From contig CAAFQM010000320.1 in assembly GCA_900765105.1 (NCBI GenBank), positions 1 to 5,975 of the forward strand: a DNA stretch of 5,975 bases, read 5' to 3'. The notes under the pieces were generated by a model. That model made no database searches. It had not been told where the DNA came from and saw nothing but the letters and a program-made list of their open reading frames with translations. Source of the DNA: an uncultured Faecalibacterium sp. (GTDB lineage: Bacteria; Bacillota; Clostridia; Oscillospirales; Ruminococcaceae). The translations under genes were made by a program, and so were the position numbers. Shown here piece after piece: positions 1 through 5,356 of the stretch; position 1 is the first letter of the stretch; each line of letters begins with the position of its first letter.

Positions 1-152
1 AAACCGTCATGGATGCACTGGCGCAGGATGCCGCCCAGCATCGCCTCGCGCTCCAGAATGATCATGTTGCGGATGCCCTGCTTGTGCAGTTCCACCGCTG
101 CGGCAAGACCTGCGGGGCCGCCGCCGATAATCACAACGTCCTTCTGTTCCAT
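1..152 (-). CDS. FAD-dependent oxidoreductase, GlpB-like second subunit (N-terminal fragment, runs off left edge)
   Basis: Only the first 50 codons are inside the window. The fragment begins MEQKDVVIIGGGPAGLAAA. Residues 6-20 form the first beta strand and the GxGxxG-type loop (GGGPAG) that binds the FAD ADP moiety, and E34 ends the second strand where the ribose-binding acid is expected. The segment LGGILRQCIHDG (39-50) is typical of the Pyr_redox_2-type oxidoreductase that follows GlpA-like proteins in Clostridia; in those operons a DUF1667 protein often comes third. Its start is three bases beyond the stop of the upstream GlpA-like gene, and an AAGGAGGAG ribosome binding site lies inside that gene's end, so the two are almost certainly cotranscribed and translationally coupled. 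The likely role is an electron-transfer partner of the GlpA-like dehydrogenase. The family call is firm, but the substrate is unknown. Confidence 0.85.
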   Translation of the reverse strand, partial: MEQKDVVIIGGGPAGLAAAVELHKQGIRNMIILEREAMLGGILRQCIHDG

Positions 153-155
153 CGC

Positions 156-1616
156 TCAGTTCTCCTCCTTCCGCATGGTTCCGGTCAGGACCCAGGAGCC
201 CTGACGGCTGTAACGAACATCCTCCGGCTCGGTGCCCAGCTCCTGCTCGATGAAGTTCTCGATCTTCATCTGGCAGAAGCCGCCCTGACAGCCGCCCATC
301 ATGGCGCGGGTGCGGTACTTGATGCCGGTCATGGTGGAGACGCCCAGCGGGTTATGGATGGCCTGCAGGATCTCCGCCTTGGTCACTTCCTCACAGCTGC
401 AGATCATCTCGCCGTAATCAGGGTCCTGCGCGATGAGCTCTGCCTGCTGCTCCGGAGTGCACTCTGCAAACTTGACGATGCCCTTGTGGTGCGGGTCGAA
501 GCCGGGGTTTTCCTCGAACTTCTCATGCTCCAGCATCAGGCCGATGACGTAGCGGGCCAGCGGCACGCTGCCGGTCAGGCCCGGAGACTCGATGCCCACG
601 AGGTTGACGGCATTGGGAGCCACGTCGTCCCGGATCTCCACCTTCCAGTCCTGAATGGCTCCGTTCTCATCCACCCACTTGGGCTGGATGCCGGCAAAGG
701 TGCGGATCTGATCCTTTTTAAAGATGTGGGGCCACAGCTTTGCGCCCTCCACGGCCAGACTGTCCATGTTGGCCTGCGGCACGCTGTAATCGTCCAGCAC
801 ATCGGTGTTCTCAGCATCCGGGCCGACCGTGACGTTGCCGTCCACGGTGGGGGTGATGTGGATGCCCATATAAGTATTGCTGGGCACCGGATACACCGGC
901 ATGGGCAGCAGTTTACCCATGCGCTTGTGCAGGATGATGTAGTTGCTGCGGGAGCCGATGACCCGGTAGCCGGTCAGGCCCAGCAGGTCGGAGATCTGCT
1001 TTGCGCCCAAGCCTGCGGCGTTGACCACCCAGCGGGTGCAGACATCGCCGTGCTCGGTGTGCAGATAGTACAGCTCGTTCTCACGGGTGATGGCCGTGAC
1101 CTTGTGGTCAAAGAAGAAGTCCACGCCGTTGGCGTGTGCGTTCTCGGCCAGAGCCACCGTGTACAGGAACGGGTCCATGATGCCGCTGTTTTTGGACCAC
1201 ATGGCAAACTTGCCCACCACGGCGGGCACCAGCTCATGCAGCTTTGCTTCGTCGATCATCTCCAGACCGGTGCAGCCGTTGACAGCGCCCTGCTTCATGG
1301 TGCGTTCAAGCTGCTCCATGTCCTCGGGGGTGTTGCCCACCAGCACCTTGCCGCAGCGCTTGAACGGGAAGTTCAGTTCTTCGGCCAGCTGGTCCATGAT
1401 CCTGTTGCCCTCCACGCAGCATTTTGCTTTCAGGCTGCCAATGGGGTTTGCAAAGCCGCCGTGGACGACTGCCGAGTTGCGGCCGCTGGTCTCGTTGCAG
1501 ACATCCAGATTTTTTTCCAGCACGGCAATGTCCAGCTTATAGCGGGACAGCTCGCGCGCAATGGCACTGCCCACAACGCCCGCACCGATGATGACCACAT
1601 CGTATTGTTTCTTCAT
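156..1616 (-). CDS. NAD(P)/FAD-dependent oxidoreductase, GlpA/L-2-hydroxyglutarate oxidase-like (DAO fold) with C-terminal BFD-like [2Fe-2S] domain
   Basis: This 486-residue flavoprotein starts MKKQYDVVIIGAGVVGSAIA, with the Rossmann GxGxxG at residues 11-16 and the ribose-binding E34. The segment TSGRNSAVVHGGF (43-55) is typical of DAO-fold enzymes such as L-2-hydroxyglutarate oxidase and GlpA. A C-terminal BFD-like domain carries CSC (C406, C408) and CQGGFC (C443, C448), the expected four ligands of a [2Fe-2S] cluster. Family members oxidise glycerol 3-phosphate, opines or 2-hydroxy acids and pass electrons to a partner subunit; here the partner is the gene just downstream. I chose ATG at 1616 because AAAGGTGG sits about five bases upstream. 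The in-frame GTG at 1625 lies inside that ribosome binding site. Transcription starts at the strong promoter 1679-1707. In this setting (TRAP receptor, sugar-acid-type dehydrogenase) a 2-hydroxy or sugar acid is as plausible a substrate as glycerol 3-phosphate, so no gene symbol is given. Confidence 0.9.
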   Translation of the reverse strand: MKKQYDVVIIGAGVVGSAIARELSRYKLDIAVLEKNLDVCNETSGRNSAVVHGGFANPIGSLKAKCCVEGNRIMDQLAEELNFPFKRCGKVLVGNTPEDMEQLERTMKQGAVNGCTGLEMIDEAKLHELVPAVVGKFAMWSKNSGIMDPFLYTVALAENAHANGVDFFFDHKVTAITRENELYYLHTEHGDVCTRWVVNAAGLGAKQISDLLGLTGYRVIGSRSNYIILHKRMGKLLPMPVYPVPSNTYMGIHITPTVDGNVTVGPDAENTDVLDDYSVPQANMDSLAVEGAKLWPHIFKKDQIRTFAGIQPKWVDENGAIQDWKVEIRDDVAPNAVNLVGIESPGLTGSVPLARYVIGLMLEHEKFEENPGFDPHHKGIVKFAECTPEQQAELIAQDPDYGEMICSCEEVTKAEILQAIHNPLGVSTMTGIKYRTRAMMGGCQGGFCQMKIENFIEQELGTEPEDVRYSRQGSWVLTGTMRKEEN

Positions 1617-1657
1617 GGTATCCACCTTTCTGACTGTTTTGAAGTTCCGGCGTTTAC

Positions 1658-1688
1658 GTTATATATTTCATTGCATCAAATATATAAC
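1658..1688. repeat. Perfect 11-bp inverted repeat over the -10 region of the GlpA-like gene promoter (candidate operator)
   Basis: Arms GTTATATATTT (1658-1668) and AAATATATAAC (1678-1688) are exact reverse complements separated by 9 bases. The right arm covers the -10 box (1679-1684) and the left arm lies just past the expected transcription start (about 1672). This position suits a repressor dimer. No U-run follows in either direction and the arms are all A/T except one base, so a terminator is unlikely. The binding protein is unknown; the GntR regulator encoded immediately upstream is the obvious candidate. Confidence 0.6.
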
Positions 1689-1707
1689 ATTTCAAGAGCG
1701 TTGTCAA
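1679..1707 (-). promoter_or_regulatory. Sigma-A-type promoter of the GlpA-like/GlpB-like operon
   Basis: On the minus strand the -35 box is TTGACA (1702-1707, consensus) and the -10 box is TATATT (1679-1684), with a 17-base spacer. The predicted start is near 1672, leaving a leader of about 55 bases before the ATG at 1616. A T-rich stretch sits directly upstream at 1715-1736, and two operator-like elements overlap the spacer and -10. Confidence 0.75.
1685..1694 (-). promoter_or_regulatory. Shared operator-like word TGAAATGTTA in the spacer of the GlpA-like promoter
   Basis: It differs by one base from the TGATATGTTA found in three other promoters of this window. It lies in the -35/-10 spacer and abuts the -10 box, in the same orientation as transcription. 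Its last bases overlap the right arm of the inverted repeat at 1658-1688. This is inferred to be a repressor site. Confidence 0.5.
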
Positions 1708-1714
1708 GAGCCTT

Positions 1715-1736
1715 TATACAAAAAAGTATACAAAAA
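1715..1736 (-). promoter_or_regulatory. 12-base-period direct repeat TATACAAAAA, UP-element-like, upstream of the GlpA-like promoter
   Basis: TATACAAAAA occurs at 1715-1724 and again at 1727-1736 on the plus strand, read as TTTTTGTATA twice on the transcribed strand. It spans roughly -43 to -64 relative to the predicted start, where an UP element or an activator would bind. It also contains an inverted pair TATAC/GTATA (1715-1719 and 1726-1730). Its outer end doubles as the U-run of the upstream terminator. Function is inferred from position only. Confidence 0.35.
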
Positions 1737-1767
1737 TATGCCATATCTTTTGGCGATGATACGGCAT
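1732..1767 (-). terminator. Rho-independent terminator after the second GntR regulator
   Basis: On the minus strand ATGCCGTATC (1767-1758) pairs with GATATGGCAT (1747-1738), giving a 10-bp stem with one G-U pair and a 10-base loop. An A and then five T residues follow (1737-1732). It begins ten bases after the stop of the 1778-2458 gene and separates the regulators from the promoter of the FAD oxidoreductase operon. The stem is only moderately GC-rich, so some read-through is possible. Confidence 0.7.
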
Positions 1768-1777
1768 TTGCGAAAAT

Positions 1778-2458
1778 TCAATCTTTGAAATACTGTGGGA
1801 ACGACTCCCGGATAGCGGAGAGGTTCTCGGTATAGCGCTGCATGTGATGCCCCGCAATACGGTATGCAGCATCCGTATCCTTCTGCTCGATGGCCTTGAG
1901 CAGGCTGACGTGATCCTCATAGATTGTCTTTGCCGGGCGGCAGCGGAAGCTGAGGATGGTGGTGCGGTCAAAATGCGGGGCAAGATTTTCCACCAGATCG
2001 TACCAGTAGGGGCAGCCGCACTGCACATAGAGCATCCGGTGGAACTCCTTGTCCAGCGCAAAGATCTTCTCTTCCTGCGCACGCTCGATGTACATCCGCC
2101 ACAGAGCCACATTCTCCCACAGGCGGTCGATGTCCGCCGGGGTCAGCTTTTCGCAGGCCATACGGGCGATCTCGGCTTCCAGCACCGCGCGCAGATGGCG
2201 CACTTCCTCCACCAGTTCTGCATCGATCAGTGAAACATACGTGCCGATCTTGGGCCGGATCTCGATCAGACGCCGCTGCGCCAGTTCCAGTTCCGCTTCC
2301 CGGAACGGGGTGCGGCTGACGCCAAGCTGCTCACACAGCTCCGGTTCATTGAGTTTTTCGCCCGGTTCCAGCCGGGTGTTGACGATGCTGTCGATCAGCA
2401 CCCGCAGCACATAGCTTTTGGCGGATTCATGCTCACCGCGCTCACAGTTCATGACCAT
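1778..2458 (-). CDS. GntR-family transcriptional regulator, FCD (FadR-type) subfamily
   Basis: This 226-residue cytoplasmic DNA-binding protein has an N-terminal winged helix-turn-helix (about 15-77). The recognition region reads LCEQLGVSRTPFREAELEL (41-59), followed by a wing ending PKIGTYV (69-75). The C-terminal FCD effector domain (about 85-215) has the expected metal-binding set: D136 and H140 in DKEFH, H183 in EDH, and H204/H205 in AGHH. Family members sense small carboxylic or sugar acids, often through a bound metal. I chose ATG at 2458 because GAAGGAGA lies seven bases upstream. A longer reading from 2488 would place the start codon two bases from a TATAAT element and has no ribosome binding site. 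It lies 65 bases downstream of a paralogous regulator in the same direction and ends at its own terminator. It is a plausible repressor of the neighbouring FAD oxidoreductase operon. Confidence 0.9.
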   Translation of the reverse strand: MVMNCERGEHESAKSYVLRVLIDSIVNTRLEPGEKLNEPELCEQLGVSRTPFREAELELAQRRLIEIRPKIGTYVSLIDAELVEEVRHLRAVLEAEIARMACEKLTPADIDRLWENVALWRMYIERAQEEKIFALDKEFHRMLYVQCGCPYWYDLVENLAPHFDRTTILSFRCRPAKTIYEDHVSLLKAIEQKDTDAAYRIAGHHMQRYTENLSAIRESFPQYFKD

Positions 2459-2490
2459 GTAGTGTCTCCTTCGGGTCTCTCTTTCCATAC

Positions 2491-2496
2491 ATTATA
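2491..2496 (-). promoter_or_regulatory. Possible -10 element (TATAAT) between the two GntR genes
   Basis: A consensus TATAAT on the minus strand lies 33 bases upstream of the chosen start of the 1778-2458 regulator. No recognisable -35 hexamer is present at 16-18 bases and there is no TGn extension, so this is a weak or activator-dependent internal promoter at best. The regulator pair may simply be cotranscribed from the strong promoter at 3317-3345. Confidence 0.3.
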
Positions 2497-2523
2497 AATG
2501 CATCCCACAGAGGATTCCCCTGC

Positions 2524-3249
2524 TCAGACAAAGAAATCCGGGAACTTTTCCAGCAGGCCCTGAAAATTCTCGCGGTACGCACCAAGGTGGTGATCAAAAA
2601 ACGCTTCCACATCCACATCCCGCGGCAGGCCCACCATCAGATACTTGTAGATCTGCTTGTGTTCCTCCCGGAACGCCTCCATGTCCACCTGACACAGTGC
2701 CGAGTCCAGATAGCGCACCCGGTCCATATGGGTGGTGACATTGTGCATCGCCTGCCAGATGCGGTCATAGCCGGAGAAGGTGTACAGCCGCTTATGGAAC
2801 TCGTTGTCCAGCGCAATGAAATAATCTCCCGGCACATCCTGCCCGGAAACGGCGGCGGCGTCCTGCTTTTCCAGCAGGTCGTGCAGCTCTGCCAGCTGTT
2901 CCCGCGTCAGGTGGCCGGACAGATTGCGCAGCAGCGCCGGTTCCAGGATCTGACGCATGGCATAGCCTTCGTTGATATACTGGACCGAGATCTTGGACAC
3001 GATGCTGCCGCGCTGCGGCAGCACCTCCACCAGCCATTCACTCTTCAGCATCATCAGCGCTTCGTGGATGGGCGTGCGGCTCATCACGAGCCGCTCGCTC
3101 AGGTCCGCTTCGCTCAGCTGGCAGCCCGGCTGCAGCTGGATGGTCATGATATTCTTGCGCAGGATGCGGTAGGCATAGGCGCGGTTATTTTCGTCCGGCT
3201 GGCGCGGATCGATCAGGAGCGGCAGGCCGCAGGTCTTATCATCTTTCAT
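2524..3249 (-). CDS. GntR-family transcriptional regulator, FCD (FadR-type) subfamily, paralogue of the next gene
   Basis: The product is 241 residues. The winged helix-turn-helix covers about 22-86, with the recognition helix region LSERLVMSRTPIHEALMML (50-68) and wing PQRGSIV (78-84). The FCD domain (about 95-225) carries D148 and H152 in DNEFH, H197 in EEH, and H220/H221 in DHH, the usual metal and ligand pocket. It shares the domain order and a related C-terminal tail (ENFQGLLEKFPDFF against ENLSAIRESFPQYF) with the regulator downstream, so the pair looks like an old duplication. I chose ATG at 3249, which has AAGGG eight bases upstream. An in-frame ATG at 3270 would add seven residues but has weaker signals. 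The gene is driven by a consensus promoter that carries the shared operator word, which suggests autoregulation. It is divergent from the dehydrogenase gene, a common arrangement for a local repressor. Confidence 0.9.
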   Translation of the reverse strand: MKDDKTCGLPLLIDPRQPDENNRAYAYRILRKNIMTIQLQPGCQLSEADLSERLVMSRTPIHEALMMLKSEWLVEVLPQRGSIVSKISVQYINEGYAMRQILEPALLRNLSGHLTREQLAELHDLLEKQDAAAVSGQDVPGDYFIALDNEFHKRLYTFSGYDRIWQAMHNVTTHMDRVRYLDSALCQVDMEAFREEHKQIYKYLMVGLPRDVDVEAFFDHHLGAYRENFQGLLEKFPDFFV

Positions 3250-3271
3250 AAATTTTTCCCTTACGATCATG

Positions 3272-3295
3272 CCTGCTTGCCTTACGGGCAGCAGG
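3272..3295 (-). other. Stem-loop in the 5' leader of the first GntR gene
   Basis: On the transcribed strand CCTGCT-GCC pairs with GGC-A-AGCAGG. This makes nine base pairs with one bulged A and a five-base loop, about 15-40 bases after the predicted transcription start. No U-run follows, so it is not a terminator. It sits just before the two candidate start codons (3270 and 3249) and could influence message stability or start choice. No known riboswitch is recognised. Confidence 0.4.
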
Positions 3296-3316
3296 GGAAC
3301 AAACTTTATCGTATTT

Positions 3317-3345
3317 ATTATAATGCATAACATATCACTTGTCAA
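3317..3345 (-). promoter_or_regulatory. Perfect-consensus sigma-A promoter of the GntR regulator genes
   Basis: On the minus strand TTGACA (3340-3345) and TATAAT (3317-3322) are separated by exactly 17 bases. The predicted start is near 3310, giving a leader of about 60 bases. A promoter this close to consensus in front of a regulator gene suggests it is normally held down, and the shared word TGATATGTTA fills the centre of its spacer. Confidence 0.85.
3328..3337 (-). promoter_or_regulatory. Shared operator-like word TGATATGTTA in the GntR promoter spacer
   Basis: This exact copy lies two bases after the -35 box and five bases before the -10 box, in the transcription direction. With its flank it matches the copy at 3449-3458 over 18 bases (3328-3345 against 3449-3466) with two differences. 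Binding here would block RNA polymerase, so autorepression is inferred. Confidence 0.6.
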
Positions 3346-3407
3346 AACACTTTTTTGCAAAATGCTGTCAGCAACCGGGGTTTCGGGCAAAAAAACTGTA
3401 AAACGAG

Positions 3408-3436
3408 TTGCATTTCTGTCCCAATGGCGTTATAAT
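3408..3436 (+). promoter_or_regulatory. Promoter of the zinc dehydrogenase gene
   Basis: A consensus -10 TATAAT (3431-3436) is preceded at 17 bases by TTGCAT (3408-3413), a weak -35. The predicted start is near 3443, leaving a leader of about 39 bases. An imperfect inverted pair TGTAA/TTGCA (3397-3401 and 3408-3412) overlaps the -35. The weak -35 may mean an activator helps, or that the operator further downstream is the main control. Confidence 0.65.
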
Positions 3437-3448
3437 AGGCTCACAAAG

Positions 3449-3458
3449 TAACATATCA
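3449..3458 (-). promoter_or_regulatory. Shared operator-like word TGATATGTTA in the dehydrogenase leader
   Basis: This exact copy is on the minus strand, at about +7 to +16 of the dehydrogenase transcript and ten bases before its AGGAGG. It is inverted relative to the gene, unlike the three other promoter copies. The extended match TAACATATCAGTTGGCAA (3449-3466) is nearly repeated at 3328-3345. Bound protein here would act as a roadblock or hinder promoter clearance. Confidence 0.55.
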
Positions 3459-3481
3459 GTTGGCAACAGGAGGTCAATTTT

Positions 3482-4510
3482 ATGTCTGAAATCAATGCGA
3501 TCCGTTTTGCTGAGCCCTGGCAGGTTTCCTGCGTCAAGATCCCCATGCCGGAACCCAAGCCCGGCGAAGCCCTGATCAAGATCATGGCAGCCGGTATCTG
3601 CGGCAGTGATATCGGTGCATTCCGTGGCACCAACGGTCTGGTCAGCTATCCCCGCGTCATCGGCCACGAGCTGGCCGGCGTGGTCGTTTCCATCCCGGAA
3701 AACAACAAGAACGGCATCAAGGTTGGCGACCGCGTGGTCGTGGACCCGTACCTGTACTGTGGTCACTGCTACCCCTGCTCCATCGGCCGCACCAACTGCT
3801 GCGACAACCTGCATGTTCTGGGTGTGCATGTGGAGGGCGGCATGGCTGAGTACTTCTGCCATCCGGCCGATATGCTGATCAAGATTCCCGACGGCATGAG
3901 CTGGGTGCAGGCCGCCATGGCAGAGCCCCTGACCATCAGCCTGCACGGCATCCACCGCGGCGGCCTGAAGGCTGGTGAATACTGCGCCATCATCGGCGCC
4001 GGCCCCATCGGTCTGGCCGCAGCCATGGTGGCACAGGCTTACGGTGCACACGCCATCCTGCTGGATCTGGTGCAGGAACGTCTGGACTTTGCAAAGTCTC
4101 TGGGCGTGGAGTACACCATCAACTCCGGCAAGGAAGATGCCAATGCCCGCATCCATGAGATCACCGGCGGCGAAGGCGCACAGCAGGTGATGGAGTGCTC
4201 CGGCGCAAACCCCGCCATCCGCAGCACGCTGGACTACGTCAGCCACGCCGGCCGCATCACCTTTACCGGCTGGCCCAAGAAGGAGACCAGCCTGCCTACC
4301 GACACCATCACCCGCAAGGAGATCGATCTGCGCGGCGCACGCACCAGTGCCGGCGAGTTCCCCGAGGCTCTGGAGCTGATCGCCAGCAAGAAGGTGGATA
4401 TGCTCAAGCTGCTCACCAAGACCATCAAGCTGGAAGAAGTGCCTGAGACCATCATCGACATCGAGAAGAACCCCGGCAACTACATGAAGGTCGTTGTCAC
4501 GATGGAGTAA
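3482..4510 (+). CDS. Zinc-binding medium-chain alcohol dehydrogenase (sorbitol/L-galactonate 5-dehydrogenase-like)
   Basis: This 342-residue cytoplasmic enzyme is predicted to oxidise a secondary hydroxyl group with NAD. Catalytic zinc ligands are visible as C40 (GICGSD), H62-E63 (GHE) and E148. The structural zinc lobe has C93, C96, C99 and C107 with the spacing CxxCxxCx7C. The Rossmann segment has GAGPIG (172-177), and D195 at the end of the second strand favours NAD over NADP. The stretches SYPRVIGHE, GRTNCC and VLGVHVEGG strongly recall E. coli L-galactonate 5-dehydrogenase (LgoD/YjjN) and related polyol or sugar-acid dehydrogenases. This points to a sugar acid or polyol substrate, but the exact one cannot be fixed, so no symbol is given. 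The start is certain: AGGAGG lies eight bases before ATG. The gene has its own promoter, is divergent from the regulator genes, and is followed 41 bases later by a membrane-protein gene in the same direction. Confidence 0.92.
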   Translation: MSEINAIRFAEPWQVSCVKIPMPEPKPGEALIKIMAAGICGSDIGAFRGTNGLVSYPRVIGHELAGVVVSIPENNKNGIKVGDRVVVDPYLYCGHCYPCSIGRTNCCDNLHVLGVHVEGGMAEYFCHPADMLIKIPDGMSWVQAAMAEPLTISLHGIHRGGLKAGEYCAIIGAGPIGLAAAMVAQAYGAHAILLDLVQERLDFAKSLGVEYTINSGKEDANARIHEITGGEGAQQVMECSGANPAIRSTLDYVSHAGRITFTGWPKKETSLPTDTITRKEIDLRGARTSAGEFPEALELIASKKVDMLKLLTKTIKLEEVPETIIDIEKNPGNYMKVVVTME

Positions 4511-4551
4511 GCTCCTCCCCCCCCGATCACCGATAGAAGGAGAGTATCATT

Positions 4552-5283
4552 TTGGACGCATGGAATATTCTTGTTGTGGTCGTTCTGGCCCTGATCCTGC
4601 TGCTGATCCTGCCCATGGTGGCGGCGCGCAACGGCACCAAAAGCTTTACGCAGGCCTTGATGGCCCCGCTGCACCGCAAAAAAAAGCGCGGTCCGCTGGG
4701 GCTTGAGGTGGAGCCGGAAAAGAAGCCGGAACGCCATGTGAACAACAGCATGCAGGGCGAACTGACCTCGATCGTCTCGCAGCTCATCACCTTTACCAAG
4801 CGCCAGCACTATACGCTGGTATATCCCGGCACCATCCGCGAAGGCGGCGAGCTGACCACGACGCTCGCTCTTGTGGTGACGCCGGGCGGTGTCGTCGGCC
4901 TGAACTGCTTCGGTTTTGCGGGGCAGATCGACCCGGGCGAGAAGCCCACCGACCAGTGGCGCCAGCACATCAACCATCAGGATAACCGTATCCCCAACCC
5001 CATCCTTGCCAGCGAAAAGCAGCAGGTGCTGCTGCGCCGCGCCATGGATAAGGCCGGGCTGAGCGGCATCCCGGTGGAAGTGATCACTGTGTTCACCAAC
5101 AAGGAAGCCCGGCTCTCCGGCGTTTCTGAACAGAAATGCTTTGACCGTGACGGCATGATCGCCTATCTGGAGCAGGAGCGCTTCCACTCCGGCCCGGTGG
5201 ACGACACCCATGAGACCGGCGTAAAGCTGAAGAGCCTTGTCATCGTGTACAAATCCGACAAGCAGAAAAAAAAGAAGAAATGA
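4552..5283 (+). CDS. Membrane-anchored NERD-like domain protein lacking the nuclease catalytic residues (TTG start)
   Basis: The product is 243 residues. A single transmembrane helix (about 5-24) is followed by a basic stretch (HRKKKRG, 41-47), which puts the rest in the cytoplasm. Residues 69-185 resemble the NERD (nuclease-related) domain in order and spacing: GELTSIVSQL (69-78), TLALVVTPGGVVGLNCFGFAG (104-124), W136, NP (149-150), a helix, then VITVFTNK (178-184). In active NERD proteins the second block reads roughly iDhvvv-Gv-vIEvK. Here the catalytic D, E and K positions appear to be L, N118 and F120, so it is probably not a nuclease. The C-terminus is a lysine tail (KQKKKKK). The start is TTG, supported by AAGGAGAG seven bases upstream; no ATG occurs before codon 22. 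It follows the dehydrogenase by 41 bases and shares its terminator. Its role in the pathway is unknown and it may be an unrelated neighbour. The NERD call is from memory of the family and unverified. Confidence 0.8.
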   Translation: MDAWNILVVVVLALILLLILPMVAARNGTKSFTQALMAPLHRKKKRGPLGLEVEPEKKPERHVNNSMQGELTSIVSQLITFTKRQHYTLVYPGTIREGGELTTTLALVVTPGGVVGLNCFGFAGQIDPGEKPTDQWRQHINHQDNRIPNPILASEKQQVLLRRAMDKAGLSGIPVEVITVFTNKEARLSGVSEQKCFDRDGMIAYLEQERFHSGPVDDTHETGVKLKSLVIVYKSDKQKKKKK

Positions 5284-5291
5284 TTCCCGTC

Positions 5292-5301
5292 TGAAATGTT
5301 A
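5292..5301 (+). promoter_or_regulatory. Candidate distal copy of the shared word (TGAAATGTTA)
   Basis: It is identical to the copy in the GlpA-like promoter and lies eight bases after the stop of the NERD-like gene. It is upstream of the terminator and about 240 bases from the TRAP receptor promoter copy. No promoter is visible here, so it may be chance or an auxiliary looping site. Confidence 0.25.
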
Positions 5302-5302
5302 C

Positions 5303-5334
5303 AACTTGCATTCTGGCACAGCGGAGTGCAGGTT
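5303..5334 (+). other. Stem-loop in the 3' end of the NERD-like gene transcript
   Basis: AACTTGCATTC (5303-5313) pairs with GAGTGCAGGTT (5324-5334) over 11 bp with two G-U pairs and a ten-base loop. The wobble pairs make it stable only in plus-strand RNA, which agrees with transcription from the left. No U-run follows, so termination must occur at the next hairpin. A role as a 3' stability element is possible. Confidence 0.45.
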
Positions 5335-5356
5335 CACATCTCTTTGACATTCCGTT

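Noticed and set aside
1617..1625. GTG at 1625 as the start of the GlpA-like protein
   Set aside because: The GTG is part of the AAAGGTGG ribosome binding site of the ATG at 1616, and FAD-binding proteins usually begin just before the first beta strand, as the shorter form does.
9..1835. A 608-codon open frame on the plus strand
   Set aside because: It is antisense to the clear GlpA-like flavoprotein, extends through the AT-rich promoter into the next gene, and has low-complexity His/Ala/Leu/Val/Asp-rich composition typical of the shadow of a GC-rich gene. It has no recognised domain.
2459..2488. A longer N-terminus for the second GntR regulator starting at 2488
   Set aside because: It has no ribosome binding site, the start codon would lie two bases past a TATAAT element, and a strong site (GAAGGAGA) precedes ATG 2458.
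3250..3390. A longer N-terminus for the first GntR regulator starting at 3390
   Set aside because: The extra codons run through the consensus promoter and leader, so that region is not in the transcript.
3397..3413. A possible CcpA cre site at the dehydrogenase promoter (TGTAAAACGAGTTGCA)
   Set aside because: It resembles cre but has one extra base before the central CG, so it does not fit the usual spacing. The match is too weak to claim.
3368..4246. A 292-codon open frame on the minus strand opposite the dehydrogenase
   Set aside because: It is a shadow of the zinc dehydrogenase gene and would run through its promoter. It has no ribosome binding site or family similarity.
4517..4524. Run of eight C residues as a phase-variation tract
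   Set aside because: It lies between a stop codon and the next ribosome binding site, outside any promoter spacer seen, so length change would have no clear effect.
5266..5273. Run of eight A residues near the end of the NERD-like gene as a frameshift site
   Set aside because: It simply encodes the lysine tail seven codons or fewer from the stop. No downstream frame is extended by slippage and no stimulating structure directly follows.
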